Source: Rhizobium sp. Q54 (GTDB lineage: Bacteria > Pseudomonadota > Alphaproteobacteria > Micropepsales > Micropepsaceae). From it: a stretch of DNA of 64,000 nt. The stretch covers positions 82,166 through 146,165 of the forward strand of contig CAMCWK010000005.1 of the NCBI GenBank assembly GCA_945882615.1, written 5' to 3'. A model generated the notes under the pieces. That model was given only the letters and a program-made list of their open reading frames with translations, was not told where the DNA came from and searched no databases. The first letter of the stretch is position 1, and every line of letters starts with the position of its first letter. The position numbers were made by a program, and so were the translations under genes. Shown piece by piece: positions 42,668 to 51,510 of this stretch.

Positions 42668-44050
42668 ATGCAGTTCATTTCCACCCGCGGCCAGGCGCCC
42701 CAGACCTCCTTTTCCGACGTCCTGCTGGCGGGCCTCGCCCCCGATGGCGGCCTCTATCTGCCGCAGAGCTGGCCGCAATTCTCGTCGGACGAAATCGCGG
42801 CCTTCAAGGGCCAGCGCTATCAGGACGTCGCCTTCACCATCCTGTCGCGCTTCACCGCCGGCTCGTTCCGCGACGGGGAACTGCGCGAAGCCATTGAAGC
42901 GGCCTATGTCGATTTTGACGCGCCGCAGATCGCACCGTTGGTGGATATCGGCAATGGTCACTATCTGCTGGAACTGTTTCACGGCCCGACCCTGGCCTTC
43001 AAGGACATCGCGCTTCAGGTTCTGGGACAGCTGTTCAGCCGGGCGCTGGCCAGGCGCGGCGGCCGCGCCACCATTGTGGCGGCGACCTCGGGCGATACCG
43101 GCTCGGCGGCGATTGCCGCATTGGGCGGGCTTCCCAACATCAATGTCTTCGTGATGCATCCCAAGGGCCGCGTCAGCGAGGTGCAGCGCTTGCAGATGAC
43201 GACATCGGCGCACGCCAATGTCCACAACATCGCACTGGAAGGCAGCTTCGACGACGCGCAAGGCATCGTGAAGAGCTTGTTTGCCGACACGGCTTTTGCC
43301 AGCGACATCAGCCTGACGGCGGTCAATTCCATCAACTTCGCGCGCATCGCGGCACAGTGCGTCTATTACTTCACGGCAACTGCGGCACTGGGCAAGCCCG
43401 CCACCTTTGTGGTGCCCACCGGCAATTTCGGCGACATTTTCGCCGGTGAAGCCGCCAGCCGCATGGGCCTCGATGTGGCGCGGCTGGTGATCGCCACCAA
43501 CGCCAATGACATCATGGCCCGCGCGTTGAACGAGGGCTTGTATGCGGCCGGTGCGTCGCACGCCACTTTAAGCCCCTCCATGGACATCCAGGTGGCTTCC
43601 AATTTCGAGCGCGCCTTGTTTGAAGCCTCAAACCGCGATGCCGACTGGACCGTTGCCGCGATGAACGATTTTGCCGCGAGCCGCAGGCTGGCGCTGCCAC
43701 CCGGCGTGCTGCAGGCGCTGCGCGCCCGCTACAGCGCCTATGCCAGCGACGATACCGAAACCCGCGCCGCCATCGCCGCCGTGCACAAGGAGACGGGACG
43801 CATCATCGATCCGCACACCGCCGTCGGCGTCGCCGCCGCGCGCAGGCTGGGCAAGACCCCATCACCGGTGGTGGTGCTTTCCACCGCTCATCCCGCCAAA
43901 TTCCCCGAGGCCGTGACTCAGGCGATCGGTTCGCCGCCGCCCGAGCCAAGGCGGCTGGCGGGGATGAAGAACCTGCCAGAAAGGCTGGAAATACTCGGCA
44001 ACCAGCCTGCTTTGATAAAGCAATTCATCTCTTCTAGACTGGCGGGATGA
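42668..44050 (+). CDS. thrC: Threonine synthase
   Basis: 460 residues from ATG 42668. PLP-binding Lys112 in GPTLAFKDIALQ; TSGDTGSAAI binds the cofactor phosphate and VVPTGNFGDIFAGE is the type-II (fungal/proteobacterial) threonine synthase signature. It converts O-phosphohomoserine to threonine. Homoserine kinase (thrB) is at 49863-50819. The end overlaps the M16 peptidase start by four bases. Confidence 0.95.
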   Translation: MQFISTRGQAPQTSFSDVLLAGLAPDGGLYLPQSWPQFSSDEIAAFKGQRYQDVAFTILSRFTAGSFRDGELREAIEAAYVDFDAPQIAPLVDIGNGHYLLELFHGPTLAFKDIALQVLGQLFSRALARRGGRATIVAATSGDTGSAAIAALGGLPNINVFVMHPKGRVSEVQRLQMTTSAHANVHNIALEGSFDDAQGIVKSLFADTAFASDISLTAVNSINFARIAAQCVYYFTATAALGKPATFVVPTGNFGDIFAGEAASRMGLDVARLVIATNANDIMARALNEGLYAAGASHATLSPSMDIQVASNFERALFEASNRDADWTVAAMNDFAASRRLALPPGVLQALRARYSAYASDDTETRAAIAAVHKETGRIIDPHTAVGVAAARRLGKTPSPVVVLSTAHPAKFPEAVTQAIGSPPPEPRRLAGMKNLPERLEILGNQPALIKQFISSRLAG

Positions 44051-45330
44051 CCCTGGAAATCTCCAAACTTTCCAATGGCTTGACCGTCGTGAGCGATCCC
44101 ATGGCGGGGATCGAAAGTGCCGCCCTGGGCATCTGGGTCGACACCGGCAGCCGCAATGAAGCCCCCGCCCAGATGGGCATCTCCCATATGCTGGAGCATA
44201 TGGCGTTCAAGGGCACCGCCACGCGCAGCGCCCGCCAGATCGCCGAGGAGATCGAGGCGGTCGGCGGCGTGCTCAACGCCTATACCAGCCGCGAACAGAC
44301 CGTCTTTCACGCCCGGGTGCTGAAGGATGATGTGCCGCTGGCGCTGGACATGATCGGTGACATTCTCACCAACCCCGCCTTCGAGCCTGGCGAGCTGGAA
44401 CGCGAGCGCCAGGTGGTGCTGCAGGAACTGGGTCAGGTGCGCGACACGCCCGACGACATTGTGTTCGACCATCTTCAGTCCGCGATCTTTGCCGGCCAGC
44501 CGCTGGGTTGGTCGATCCTGGGCGAGGAAAAGACCGTCACCGCCTTCGATTCTGACATGCTCAAGGCCTATATGGCCTCGCAGTATCGCACCGGTGGCAT
44601 GACCCTGATTGCCTCGGGCGCGGTACGTCATGAGGAAATCGTCAAGCTGGCCGAAGACAAGTGCGGCGGGTTTGGGCGGGGCGCGGTACCCGCTGCCGTC
44701 CCCTCACATTATGCCGGCGGCGATTTTCGCGAAGTCCAGGATCTGGAACAGGCGCATGTGACCTACGCCTTTCCGGGCCTGTCCAATGCCGATCCGGATT
44801 ATTTCGTGGCCCAGATCTATGCCACGGCGCTGGGCGGCGGCACCTCGTCGCGTTTGTTCCAGGAGGTCCGCGAGAAGCGCGGCCTCTGCTATTCCATCTA
44901 TGCCTTCTCCAATGGCTTTCAGGACTCTGGCTTTATGGGCGTCTATGCCGGCACCGGCGAGAGCGAAGCCAGCGAAATTTCCGCCGTCATCGCCGGCGAG
45001 ATGGAAGCCATCGCCGGAAACCTCACCGAAGCCGAAGTCGGCCGCGCGCGGGCCCAGCTCAAAGTCTCGCTGCTGATGGGCATGGAGCGCCCCGGTACGC
45101 GCGCCGAACAGATCGCCGGACAGCTCTTTGCACTGGGGCGGGTGCAGTCGGCCGCGGAAATCGTCGCTCAGCTGAACGCGATAGACGCCGCCGCTGTCAA
45201 AAGCTTTGCCGCCAAAGTCATGCAGGGCGCGTCGCCGACCATCGCCGCGCTCGGACCGGTGAAGAAGCTGGAAGCCCATTCCAAATTCACCCGCCGCTTC
45301 GGCGGCAGCTTTGCGGACGCAGCCGAATAA
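44047..45330 (+). CDS. M16-family zinc peptidase (mitochondrial-processing-peptidase beta-like)
   Basis: 427 residues. The inverted zinc motif HMLEH (His47, Glu50, His51) is followed by AFKGTATRSA; the third ligand lies in ELERERQVVLQE. The second lobe has GGGTSSRLFQEVREKRGLCYS, the substrate-binding RxxY-like region. Alphaproteobacterial homologues next to thrC are the nearest bacterial relatives of mitochondrial MPP (family knowledge). Likely cytoplasmic or periplasmic peptide degradation; no signal peptide is visible. Confidence 0.93.
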   Translation: MTLEISKLSNGLTVVSDPMAGIESAALGIWVDTGSRNEAPAQMGISHMLEHMAFKGTATRSARQIAEEIEAVGGVLNAYTSREQTVFHARVLKDDVPLALDMIGDILTNPAFEPGELERERQVVLQELGQVRDTPDDIVFDHLQSAIFAGQPLGWSILGEEKTVTAFDSDMLKAYMASQYRTGGMTLIASGAVRHEEIVKLAEDKCGGFGRGAVPAAVPSHYAGGDFREVQDLEQAHVTYAFPGLSNADPDYFVAQIYATALGGGTSSRLFQEVREKRGLCYSIYAFSNGFQDSGFMGVYAGTGESEASEISAVIAGEMEAIAGNLTEAEVGRARAQLKVSLLMGMERPGTRAEQIAGQLFALGRVQSAAEIVAQLNAIDAAAVKSFAAKVMQGASPTIAALGPVKKLEAHSKFTRRFGGSFADAAE

Positions 45331-45956
45331 TGGTCAAAGCTGCTTTCGCCAAAACCAGTCCCATCGCCTTCATGCGCGGCCTGACCTTTCCGGGCGGCCA
45401 GCAACCGGTGATCCGCGGTGAAGGCATCTATCTTCGTTATCCCCGCATGGCCGATTTTCCCGTCTGGGCGAAACTGCGTGCCGAGAGCCGGGAATTTCTC
45501 ACGCCCTGGGAGCCGGTCTGGGCTGACGACGAACTGACCCGTGGCGCCTTCCGCCGCCGTATCAAGCGCTATCAGAAGGAAACGCGGTTGGATTCGGCCT
45601 ATGTCTTCTTCGTGCTGCGCGAAAGCGACAACGCACTGGTGGGCGGCTGCACCATCTCCAATGTCCGGCGCGGTGTCACCCAATGCTGCACTCTGGGCTA
45701 TTGGATCGGTTCGCAGTTCGCCCGTCAGGGCTATATGACGGGGGCGCTCAGGGCGCTGCTGCCCTTTGTTTTCCGCACGCTGGGCCTGCACCGCATCGAA
45801 GCGGCCTGCCTGACAGACAATGACGCGTCCAAAAATCTTCTGGCGCGAGTCGGTTTTCGCGAGGAGGGGCTGGCGCGGCGCTATCTTCTCATCAACGGGG
45901 AATGGGCCGACCATCTGCTATTTGCTTTGCTGAAAGAAGAAGCGCAGCTAGGTTAG
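45330..45956 (+). CDS. GNAT acetyltransferase, RimJ/RimL type
   Basis: 208 residues; the ATG at 45330 shares one base with the M16 stop (TAATG). LRYPRMADFPVWAKLRAESREFL and the acetyl-CoA-binding region YWIGSQFARQGYMTGALRAL, then RIEAACLTDNDASKNLLARVGF, are typical of ribosomal-protein N-terminal acetyltransferases. Substrate unproven. Last gene of the tightly coupled cox-thrC run. Confidence 0.9.
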   Translation: MVKAAFAKTSPIAFMRGLTFPGGQQPVIRGEGIYLRYPRMADFPVWAKLRAESREFLTPWEPVWADDELTRGAFRRRIKRYQKETRLDSAYVFFVLRESDNALVGGCTISNVRRGVTQCCTLGYWIGSQFARQGYMTGALRALLPFVFRTLGLHRIEAACLTDNDASKNLLARVGFREEGLARRYLLINGEWADHLLFALLKEEAQLG

Positions 45957-45990
45957 CGCGCGGTTTCGCACAAACTATCGCAAGAGACGC

Positions 45991-48924
45991 ATGACGAGAC
46001 TTCGCCGCATCGCTGTATTCTGTTTCGCGCTCGCGGCTTACGCGGGAGCTGCGGTCGCGCAGCCGGCAAAGCCGCCGGCTGCCCCGCCCGCGCCGCCGCC
46101 GATTAATTTCGGCAGCAACCAGAATGTGCTGGATCTCAAATCGGCGCTGATCCCGGATCGCGCGCCTGGCAGCGCCGAAACCGACGGCTCCAGCTGGTAC
46201 TTCGTCCAGGTCACCAACGACTCGGTGCGTCCCGCCACCCGCGTGCTGCTGGCGGGCCAGCCGCCGCGCAGCGCTTTGTCTCTGCTGCCCAAGCCTATGC
46301 GTCCCTCCATCCTGGCACTCGCCGGATCGGATTCCGGTACGGTGGTGGAAACCGCGTCTGCCTATGGCCGCCGTGCATGGCGGGTGATTGTGCCGCCGGT
46401 CTCGACCGTGCGGCTGGCGATCCGCGTCGGCGCCGCGGCGACGCCGCCCGCGCTATTTGCCTGGACCGAGCCGGCCTTGTCGTCCCACAACCGCCAACTG
46501 GCGATCTTCATCACCGCGGTGGGCGCGCTGATTGCCGCTTCCGCGCTGATCACCGGCGGCCTGGCGGTGCTGATCGGTCATGCCGCGCCACGATGGGTCT
46601 CGGTGACCTTGCTGTTGCTGCTGCTCGCATGGCTGTCCGGCACCGGCATGTTCGATGGCAGCCTCGCAACGGGATATGGCGGGCCCTATGGCCTGTCGGC
46701 ATTCCTGACGATACTCGCGCTGGCGGCGGGCGCGCGATTGGCCAACGCCATCATTCCTGTCCGCGACATCTGGCCCAAATATGAAAAGCACTTTCACCGC
46801 ACGCTTTATGGGCTGATCGCGCTGGGCGCGCTGGCCTATGTCGGGCTTCCCGCCGCCACGCTGTTGGCCAATATCGCGATTGTGATCGGCTCCCTGGCGG
46901 TCGCCGGCTATCTGTTCTTTGCGGGCCGCCATGGCCACAAGGCAGCGCAGGTGATCGCGCCCAGCGCGGCGGCCTTTGCGCTGGTGGCGCTGGCGGCGGC
47001 CGTGATGGCGGTGGGCGGTTTGGGCGAGAATCTCACCGGACCGGCCGCGACCGGCGGATTCGCCGCGGCGGGCGCGATCCTGCTGGCGCTTGCCGTGATC
47101 GCCAGTGAGGAAATCGCGGTACTGCCCTTTTTGCACGGCTCCTATGCCGCCAAACTGCTGGAAGCCCAGGCGCCCGCCACCGAAACGGTGATCGATCACA
47201 TGGCGCCGCTGAACAGCCTGGCGCGCGCCGCGATCGGCGCGGCGCATCAGGGCGTGTTCGACATGGATTTCCGCGCCGGTCTTCTCACCTTGTCGCCGGA
47301 AGCGGCGCAGATGATCGGCCTCAGTGTGCACGAGACCACGCTCAGCGATGGTGACTGGATCGCGCATGTTCATCCCGAGGATCGCGAGGTTTATTCCCGC
47401 GCATTGGAAGAATACCGCCATCGTCCCGGTCTGGCCTTCCGTTTGGAGTTCCGCGCGCGCGGCGGCAGCGGTCCCTATCGCTGGCTGGAACTGCGTGCCA
47501 CCATTGTCAGCGAACAGAATGTGCCGTCCGACTGCCTGGGTTTGCTGTCGGACATCACCCAGCGCAAGGAAGCCGAGTTCGCGGCGCAGAACGCCGAAGC
47601 CGCCCGCCAGCGCGAAGCCGCGCTGCCGCGCGATCCGCTGACGGGCCTGGGCAACCGTGTGGCGCTGATGGAGGCCCTGGACGCGCTGGGCGAAGGCTTC
47701 GCAAAATCGCTGTTTGTCCTTCTCGACATAGACCGGTTCAAGGCCATCCATGCCAGCCTGGGCGACCGCGGTGCCGACACCATTTTGCAGCAGGTTGCGC
47801 AGCGCCTGACCGCGCTGGGCGAGCCGGCGCAGATTTTCCGCACCGGCGGCGACAGTTTTGCGTTCCTGTTCGCCAGTCCCCGCCGTGGCCCCCAGCCCAT
47901 CGGCAACGCCCTGGCGGAAGTCTGCGGCAAGCCCTACAGCGTTGAGGGCCGCGAAGTCTTCGCGCCTTGCAGCATTGGCCTGGCCGCGGGCTCGCAGAGC
48001 GAGGACCCGCTGGCCCTGATCAAGAATGCCGAGCTGGCGCTGATCTCCGCCAAGCGTCAGGGCGGGGCTTGCGCCCGCGTCTATTCCAGCGATCTGGAGA
48101 CCTTGGCGCCTGGCGACAGCGTGGCGCTGGAAAGCGAATTGCGCCATGCATTGGCCACTGACCAGCTTGACGTCTTTTATCAGCCCATCATTCGGCTTTC
48201 CGACCGCAGCGTGGCCGGGTTCGAAGCCTTGCTGCGCTGGCAGCATCCGATCAAGGGGCTGATCTCGCCCGGTGACTTCATCGCCCATTCCGAGGAGACC
48301 GGGCTGATTGTCGGGCTGGGACGCTTTGCGCTGGAGCGCGCCGCCACAGATCTGGCCCATTGGCAGCGCTATTTTCCGTTGAAGCCGCCTTTGTTTGTCA
48401 GCGTCAATTTCTCCCGCCGCCAGCTCAAGGATGCCGGCTTTGAAGCGCTGCTCAAGACCATCCTGTCGGGCAGCGGCATCGCGCCCAGCACGCTCCACCT
48501 GGAGATCACCGAAAGCGCCATCGCCTCGGACCCCAAAATGCCCCAGATCATGGGCCGCATCCGCGACGCCGGCGCAGGCCTTTCCATTGACGATTTCGGT
48601 ACCGGGGCCTCCACCTTGAGCGAGTTCCGCACCCTGCCGGTGGACACGGTCAAGATCGACAAGAGTTTCCTCGCCCGCCATGGTGGCACCGACATCGATA
48701 CCGATGGCGAGGTGGTGCTGTCTGGCATTGTCGCCATGGCGCATGAACTCAAGCGCACCGTGGTCGCCGAAGGCATCGAAAGCGAAGCCGATGCCCAGTT
48801 CCTCAGCCGGATCGGCTGCGAGTTCGGCCAGGGCTATTATTTTTCCCCCGCGCTAAACGGGGCCGGGGCACTCGAATACATCGCCAAGCATTACAACACG
48901 GCAGCTGCCCCCGAACTGGGCTAA
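45991..48924 (+). CDS. Membrane-anchored PAS-GGDEF-EAL protein, likely c-di-GMP phosphodiesterase
   Basis: 977 residues. Signal peptide and Pro-rich linker, a ~130-residue periplasmic region, then about seven helices (about 165-380), a PAS domain (about 415-530), GGDEF domain (about 545-705) and EAL domain (about 725-970). The GGDEF signature is GGDSF (619-623), predicting loss of cyclase activity, possibly leaving GTP binding for regulation. The EAL domain keeps its key residues: E745AL, SVNFS, EITES, DDFGTG (867-872), KIDKSF, AEGIES and GQGYYFS, so it should hydrolyse c-di-GMP. The N-terminal sensor ligand is unknown. Confidence 0.92.
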   Translation: MTRLRRIAVFCFALAAYAGAAVAQPAKPPAAPPAPPPINFGSNQNVLDLKSALIPDRAPGSAETDGSSWYFVQVTNDSVRPATRVLLAGQPPRSALSLLPKPMRPSILALAGSDSGTVVETASAYGRRAWRVIVPPVSTVRLAIRVGAAATPPALFAWTEPALSSHNRQLAIFITAVGALIAASALITGGLAVLIGHAAPRWVSVTLLLLLLAWLSGTGMFDGSLATGYGGPYGLSAFLTILALAAGARLANAIIPVRDIWPKYEKHFHRTLYGLIALGALAYVGLPAATLLANIAIVIGSLAVAGYLFFAGRHGHKAAQVIAPSAAAFALVALAAAVMAVGGLGENLTGPAATGGFAAAGAILLALAVIASEEIAVLPFLHGSYAAKLLEAQAPATETVIDHMAPLNSLARAAIGAAHQGVFDMDFRAGLLTLSPEAAQMIGLSVHETTLSDGDWIAHVHPEDREVYSRALEEYRHRPGLAFRLEFRARGGSGPYRWLELRATIVSEQNVPSDCLGLLSDITQRKEAEFAAQNAEAARQREAALPRDPLTGLGNRVALMEALDALGEGFAKSLFVLLDIDRFKAIHASLGDRGADTILQQVAQRLTALGEPAQIFRTGGDSFAFLFASPRRGPQPIGNALAEVCGKPYSVEGREVFAPCSIGLAAGSQSEDPLALIKNAELALISAKRQGGACARVYSSDLETLAPGDSVALESELRHALATDQLDVFYQPIIRLSDRSVAGFEALLRWQHPIKGLISPGDFIAHSEETGLIVGLGRFALERAATDLAHWQRYFPLKPPLFVSVNFSRRQLKDAGFEALLKTILSGSGIAPSTLHLEITESAIASDPKMPQIMGRIRDAGAGLSIDDFGTGASTLSEFRTLPVDTVKIDKSFLARHGGTDIDTDGEVVLSGIVAMAHELKRTVVAEGIESEADAQFLSRIGCEFGQGYYFSPALNGAGALEYIAKHYNTAAAPELG

Positions 48925-48940
48925 CCCAAGGAGACCGCAC

Positions 48941-49426
48941 ATGACGATTAAAGCCGGCGACAAGATCCCTTCCGCCACCCTGATGGAGATGCAGGACGGC
49001 AAGCCCGCGCCCGTCAGCACCGACAGCTTCTTTGCCGGCAAGAAGGTGGCGCTATTCGCGCTGCCCGGAGCCTTCACCCCGACCTGCTCGGCCAAGCACG
49101 TGCCCGGCTTTGTGCAGAATTACGATACGCTGAAGGCCAAGGGCGTGGATGCCATCGCCTGTGTTTCGGTCAACGACGCTTTCGTGATGGGCGCCTGGTG
49201 CAAGGACCAGAAGGCTGAGGGCAAGGTGCATATGCTGGCGGACGGCAATGGCGACTTCACCCGTGCCCTGGGCCTGGAATTCGACGCCAGCAAGTTCGGC
49301 ATGGGTACGCGCAGCCAGCGCTATTCCATGATTGTGGACAATGGGGTGGTGAAGACCGTCAATGTTGAAGAGCCCGGCGCATTTGAAGTCTCGTCGGCCG
49401 AGCACATCATCACGCAGTTGCCGTAA
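48941..49426 (+). CDS. Peroxiredoxin, Prx5 type
   Basis: 161 residues of the atypical Prx5/AhpE-like group: LPGAFTPTCS with peroxidatic Cys49, VSVNDAFVMGAWCKDQ containing a second Cys (about residue 87), and GTRSQRYSMIVDNG. It reduces hydroperoxides, usually using glutathione/glutaredoxin, fitting the gshA in this window. It starts 16 bases after the EAL gene with GGAG nearby. Confidence 0.93.
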   Translation: MTIKAGDKIPSATLMEMQDGKPAPVSTDSFFAGKKVALFALPGAFTPTCSAKHVPGFVQNYDTLKAKGVDAIACVSVNDAFVMGAWCKDQKAEGKVHMLADGNGDFTRALGLEFDASKFGMGTRSQRYSMIVDNGVVKTVNVEEPGAFEVSSAEHIITQLP

Positions 49427-49443
49427 CCGGTATCGCGATCAGA

Positions 49444-49866
49444 TTAGCGCGGGATAGCATCCCGCGCCAATTGGTCCGCTCTTTCATTTTCCGGATGGCC
49501 GGAATGGCCGGCCACCCATACCCAATGGACCGTATGCCGGGCCATCTCGTCATCGAGAAGGCGCCAAAGATCCTCATTCTTGACCGGCTTTTTGTCGGCG
49601 GTCTTCCAGCCCTTGGTTTTCCAGCCCAGAATCCATTTCGATGCCCCATCCATCACATAGCGCGAGTCGGTATGGATGGTGACGGCGCTCTTCTGTTTCA
49701 GTGCCCTGAGGCCCTCGATCACCGCCATCAGTTCCATGCGATTGTTGGTGGTGTTTTTTTCACCGCCCGACAATTCCTTTTCGTGATGGCCGCTGCGCAG
49801 GATCGCCCCCCAGCCACCGGGCCCCGGATTTCCGGAGCAGGCGCCATCGGTGAAAATGTCAATCAC
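49444..49866 (-). CDS. rnhA: Ribonuclease HI
   Basis: 140 residues. Catalytic acidic residues are in [14 protein letters not shown] (Asp7), [12 protein letters not shown] (Glu) and [11 protein letters not shown] (Asp), with [14 protein letters not shown] holding the mobile His and last Asp. It removes RNA from RNA-DNA hybrids. The last codons form a perfect 9-bp hairpin (49447-49455 with 49459-49467). The start overlaps thrB by four bases; thrB-rnhA is a frequent alphaproteobacterial pair. Confidence 0.95.
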   Translation of the reverse strand: MIDIFTDGACSGNPGPGGWGAILRSGHHEKELSGGEKNTTNNRMELMAVIEGLRALKQKSAVTIHTDSRYVMDGASKWILGWKTKGWKTADKKPVKNEDLWRLLDDEMARHTVHWVWVAGHSGHPENERADQLARDAIPR

Positions 49867-50819
49867 AGACCGTATTCCCGAGCGTGCTTCACCTTGTTGT
49901 GGAAGCGCAGCTTCTTGGAATATTCGCGCGGGTCCTTGGGGCGCACCAGCGCGTTGGGATCGCGGTTCAGCCAGTCAAAGGTGCGGGTCAGCAGGAAACG
50001 CAGCGCCGCGCCGCGCATCAGGACGGGGAGGGCGGCGATTTCCGCTTCGCTGAGCGGGCGTGCCGCACGATAGGCCTGGATCACCGCCTGTCCCTTGGTG
50101 ATGTTGTAGCTGCCGTCCAGCTCGAAACACCAACTGTTGAGCATGATCGCCAGGTCGTAAATGTAGAAATCGTTGCAGGCGAAATAGAAGTCGATCACCC
50201 CGCCCACCTTGTCCTGCACGAACAGGACATTGTCGGGGAAATAGTCGGCATGGATCACGCCGCTGGGCAGGCCGGTGGGCCATCCGGCCACCAACTCGTC
50301 CAGCGAGGTGGAAATCATCGCCGCCAGACCGTCCTCGATCGCATCGGCGCCGTGAATGGCCTCGGCCAATGGCCGCCAATGGCTGGGGCCCAGCGCATTG
50401 GGACGGCTCAGGGCAAAGCCTTCCTGCGCCTTGTGCAACTGGGCCATGACCGTGGCGGCGGCGGCGCAGTGCGCCGCGTCGGGACGGCGCAGCGCGATGC
50501 CGGTGAGAAAGGTCACAATTGCGGCATGGCGGCGGTTCAGGCTGACCAGCGACGTGCCCTCGCGGGTTTTCACAGGCAGCGGACAGTTGAGGCCGCGCTC
50601 CGCCAGATGCTCCATCAGGCCCAGGAAGAAGGGCAGGTCGTCGGGGTTCACCCGCTTTTCGTACAGGGTCAGGATGAAGGCGCCCCGGTCGGTCTGCAGG
50701 TAGAAATTGGAATTTTCGATGCCTTCGGCGATGCCCTTGAAGGACAAAGGCTGGCCGATATCATACTGCTCCAGCAGCCGTTCCAGATCTTCGAAACTGA
50801 CCTCGGTATAGACGGCCAT
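49863..50819 (-). CDS. thrB: Homoserine kinase (ThrB2, aminoglycoside-phosphotransferase fold)
   Basis: 318 residues of the APH-fold homoserine kinase type. N-terminus [29 protein letters not shown], then the catalytic loop [14 protein letters not shown] and metal site [11 protein letters not shown]. It makes O-phosphohomoserine for ThrC. Family-typical start and length. Confidence 0.93.
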   Translation of the reverse strand: MAVYTEVSFEDLERLLEQYDIGQPLSFKGIAEGIENSNFYLQTDRGAFILTLYEKRVNPDDLPFFLGLMEHLAERGLNCPLPVKTREGTSLVSLNRRHAAIVTFLTGIALRRPDAAHCAAAATVMAQLHKAQEGFALSRPNALGPSHWRPLAEAIHGADAIEDGLAAMISTSLDELVAGWPTGLPSGVIHADYFPDNVLFVQDKVGGVIDFYFACNDFYIYDLAIMLNSWCFELDGSYNITKGQAVIQAYRAARPLSEAEIAALPVLMRGAALRFLLTRTFDWLNRDPNALVRPKDPREYSKKLRFHNKVKHAREYGL

Positions 50820-50964
50820 CTGGTTCAGGCTCCCCGGCTAAAATCGCGGAAAGCTTGGATTTTTCGGCGTTCTGTGCTTTCCATCGGGGGTCTGCTTGGC
50901 TATGGTCCGCGCCCAAATCGGCGGCCCGCGAGAAGTCGGGCCGGGGCGGGCAAAAGTCAAGCGG

Positions 50965-51510
50965 ATGCAAGGAAGAACAGCGTTGAAGAGTTTCCGGCCC
51001 TTAGTCCTGTTTGTTCTGCTGGCGGCGCCGCTGCTGGGCTGCAGCCAGAAGATCACGGTCTGCCCGATTCCGGCGATCCTGAACGATACCGCCCAGGTGA
51101 CCTTCTTCCGGCCCGGCACCACGCCCGACCTGGCCAATGAGCTTTACACCGTGTCGCTGGACCGTGCCGAGTCCGACTGCGTCTACAACAACACCACGCA
51201 GGTGGTGCGGGCTTCGCTCGACCTCACCTTCCGCGCCACCCGCGCGCCCTCCACTGCGGCCGCCTCCTATTCCGTGCCCTATTTCGTGGTGGTGCATGAA
51301 GGCTCGCGGATTTACGCCAAGCAGGCCTATAGCTTGAACTTCACCTTCGCGCCGGGCGCGGCCACCAGCGTGATCAAGCAGGCACCCAATCAGACCCGCA
51401 TCAAGATCGCCAATGGCAAGCTGCCCTGGAATTACCAGTTGCTGGCCGGATTCCAGATGACGGACGAGCAGATCGCCTACACCAAGGCCAAGAGCCGCTA
51501 TCAGCAATGA
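50965..51510 (+). CDS. Conserved lipoprotein of unknown function upstream of argS
   Basis: 181 residues from ATG 50965; a TTG at 50983 with GGAAG eight bases upstream is an equally good start (175 aa). Lipobox LLGC follows a hydrophobic stretch (LVLFVLLAAPLLGC). The mature part is beta-rich: a CPIPAI segment, FFRPGTTPDLANELYTVSLD, an internal Cys pair, VPYFVVVHEGSRIYAKQAY. I recall similar lipoproteins beside argS or related genes in other alphaproteobacteria but no function. It overlaps argS by four bases (51507-51510). Confidence 0.75.
   Translation: MQGRTALKSFRPLVLFVLLAAPLLGCSQKITVCPIPAILNDTAQVTFFRPGTTPDLANELYTVSLDRAESDCVYNNTTQVVRASLDLTFRATRAPSTAAASYSVPYFVVVHEGSRIYAKQAYSLNFTFAPGAATSVIKQAPNQTRIKIANGKLPWNYQLLAGFQMTDEQIAYTKAKSRYQQ

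Noticed and set aside
46453..48744. 763-codon open frame antisense to the GGDEF-EAL gene
   Set aside because: Gln/Arg/Gly-rich shadow of a clear coding frame; no domain recognisable.
49447..49467. Perfect 9-bp hairpin at the prx/rnhA convergent junction as a terminator
   Set aside because: It lies within the last rnhA codons and has no T-run; kept only as a note under rnhA.
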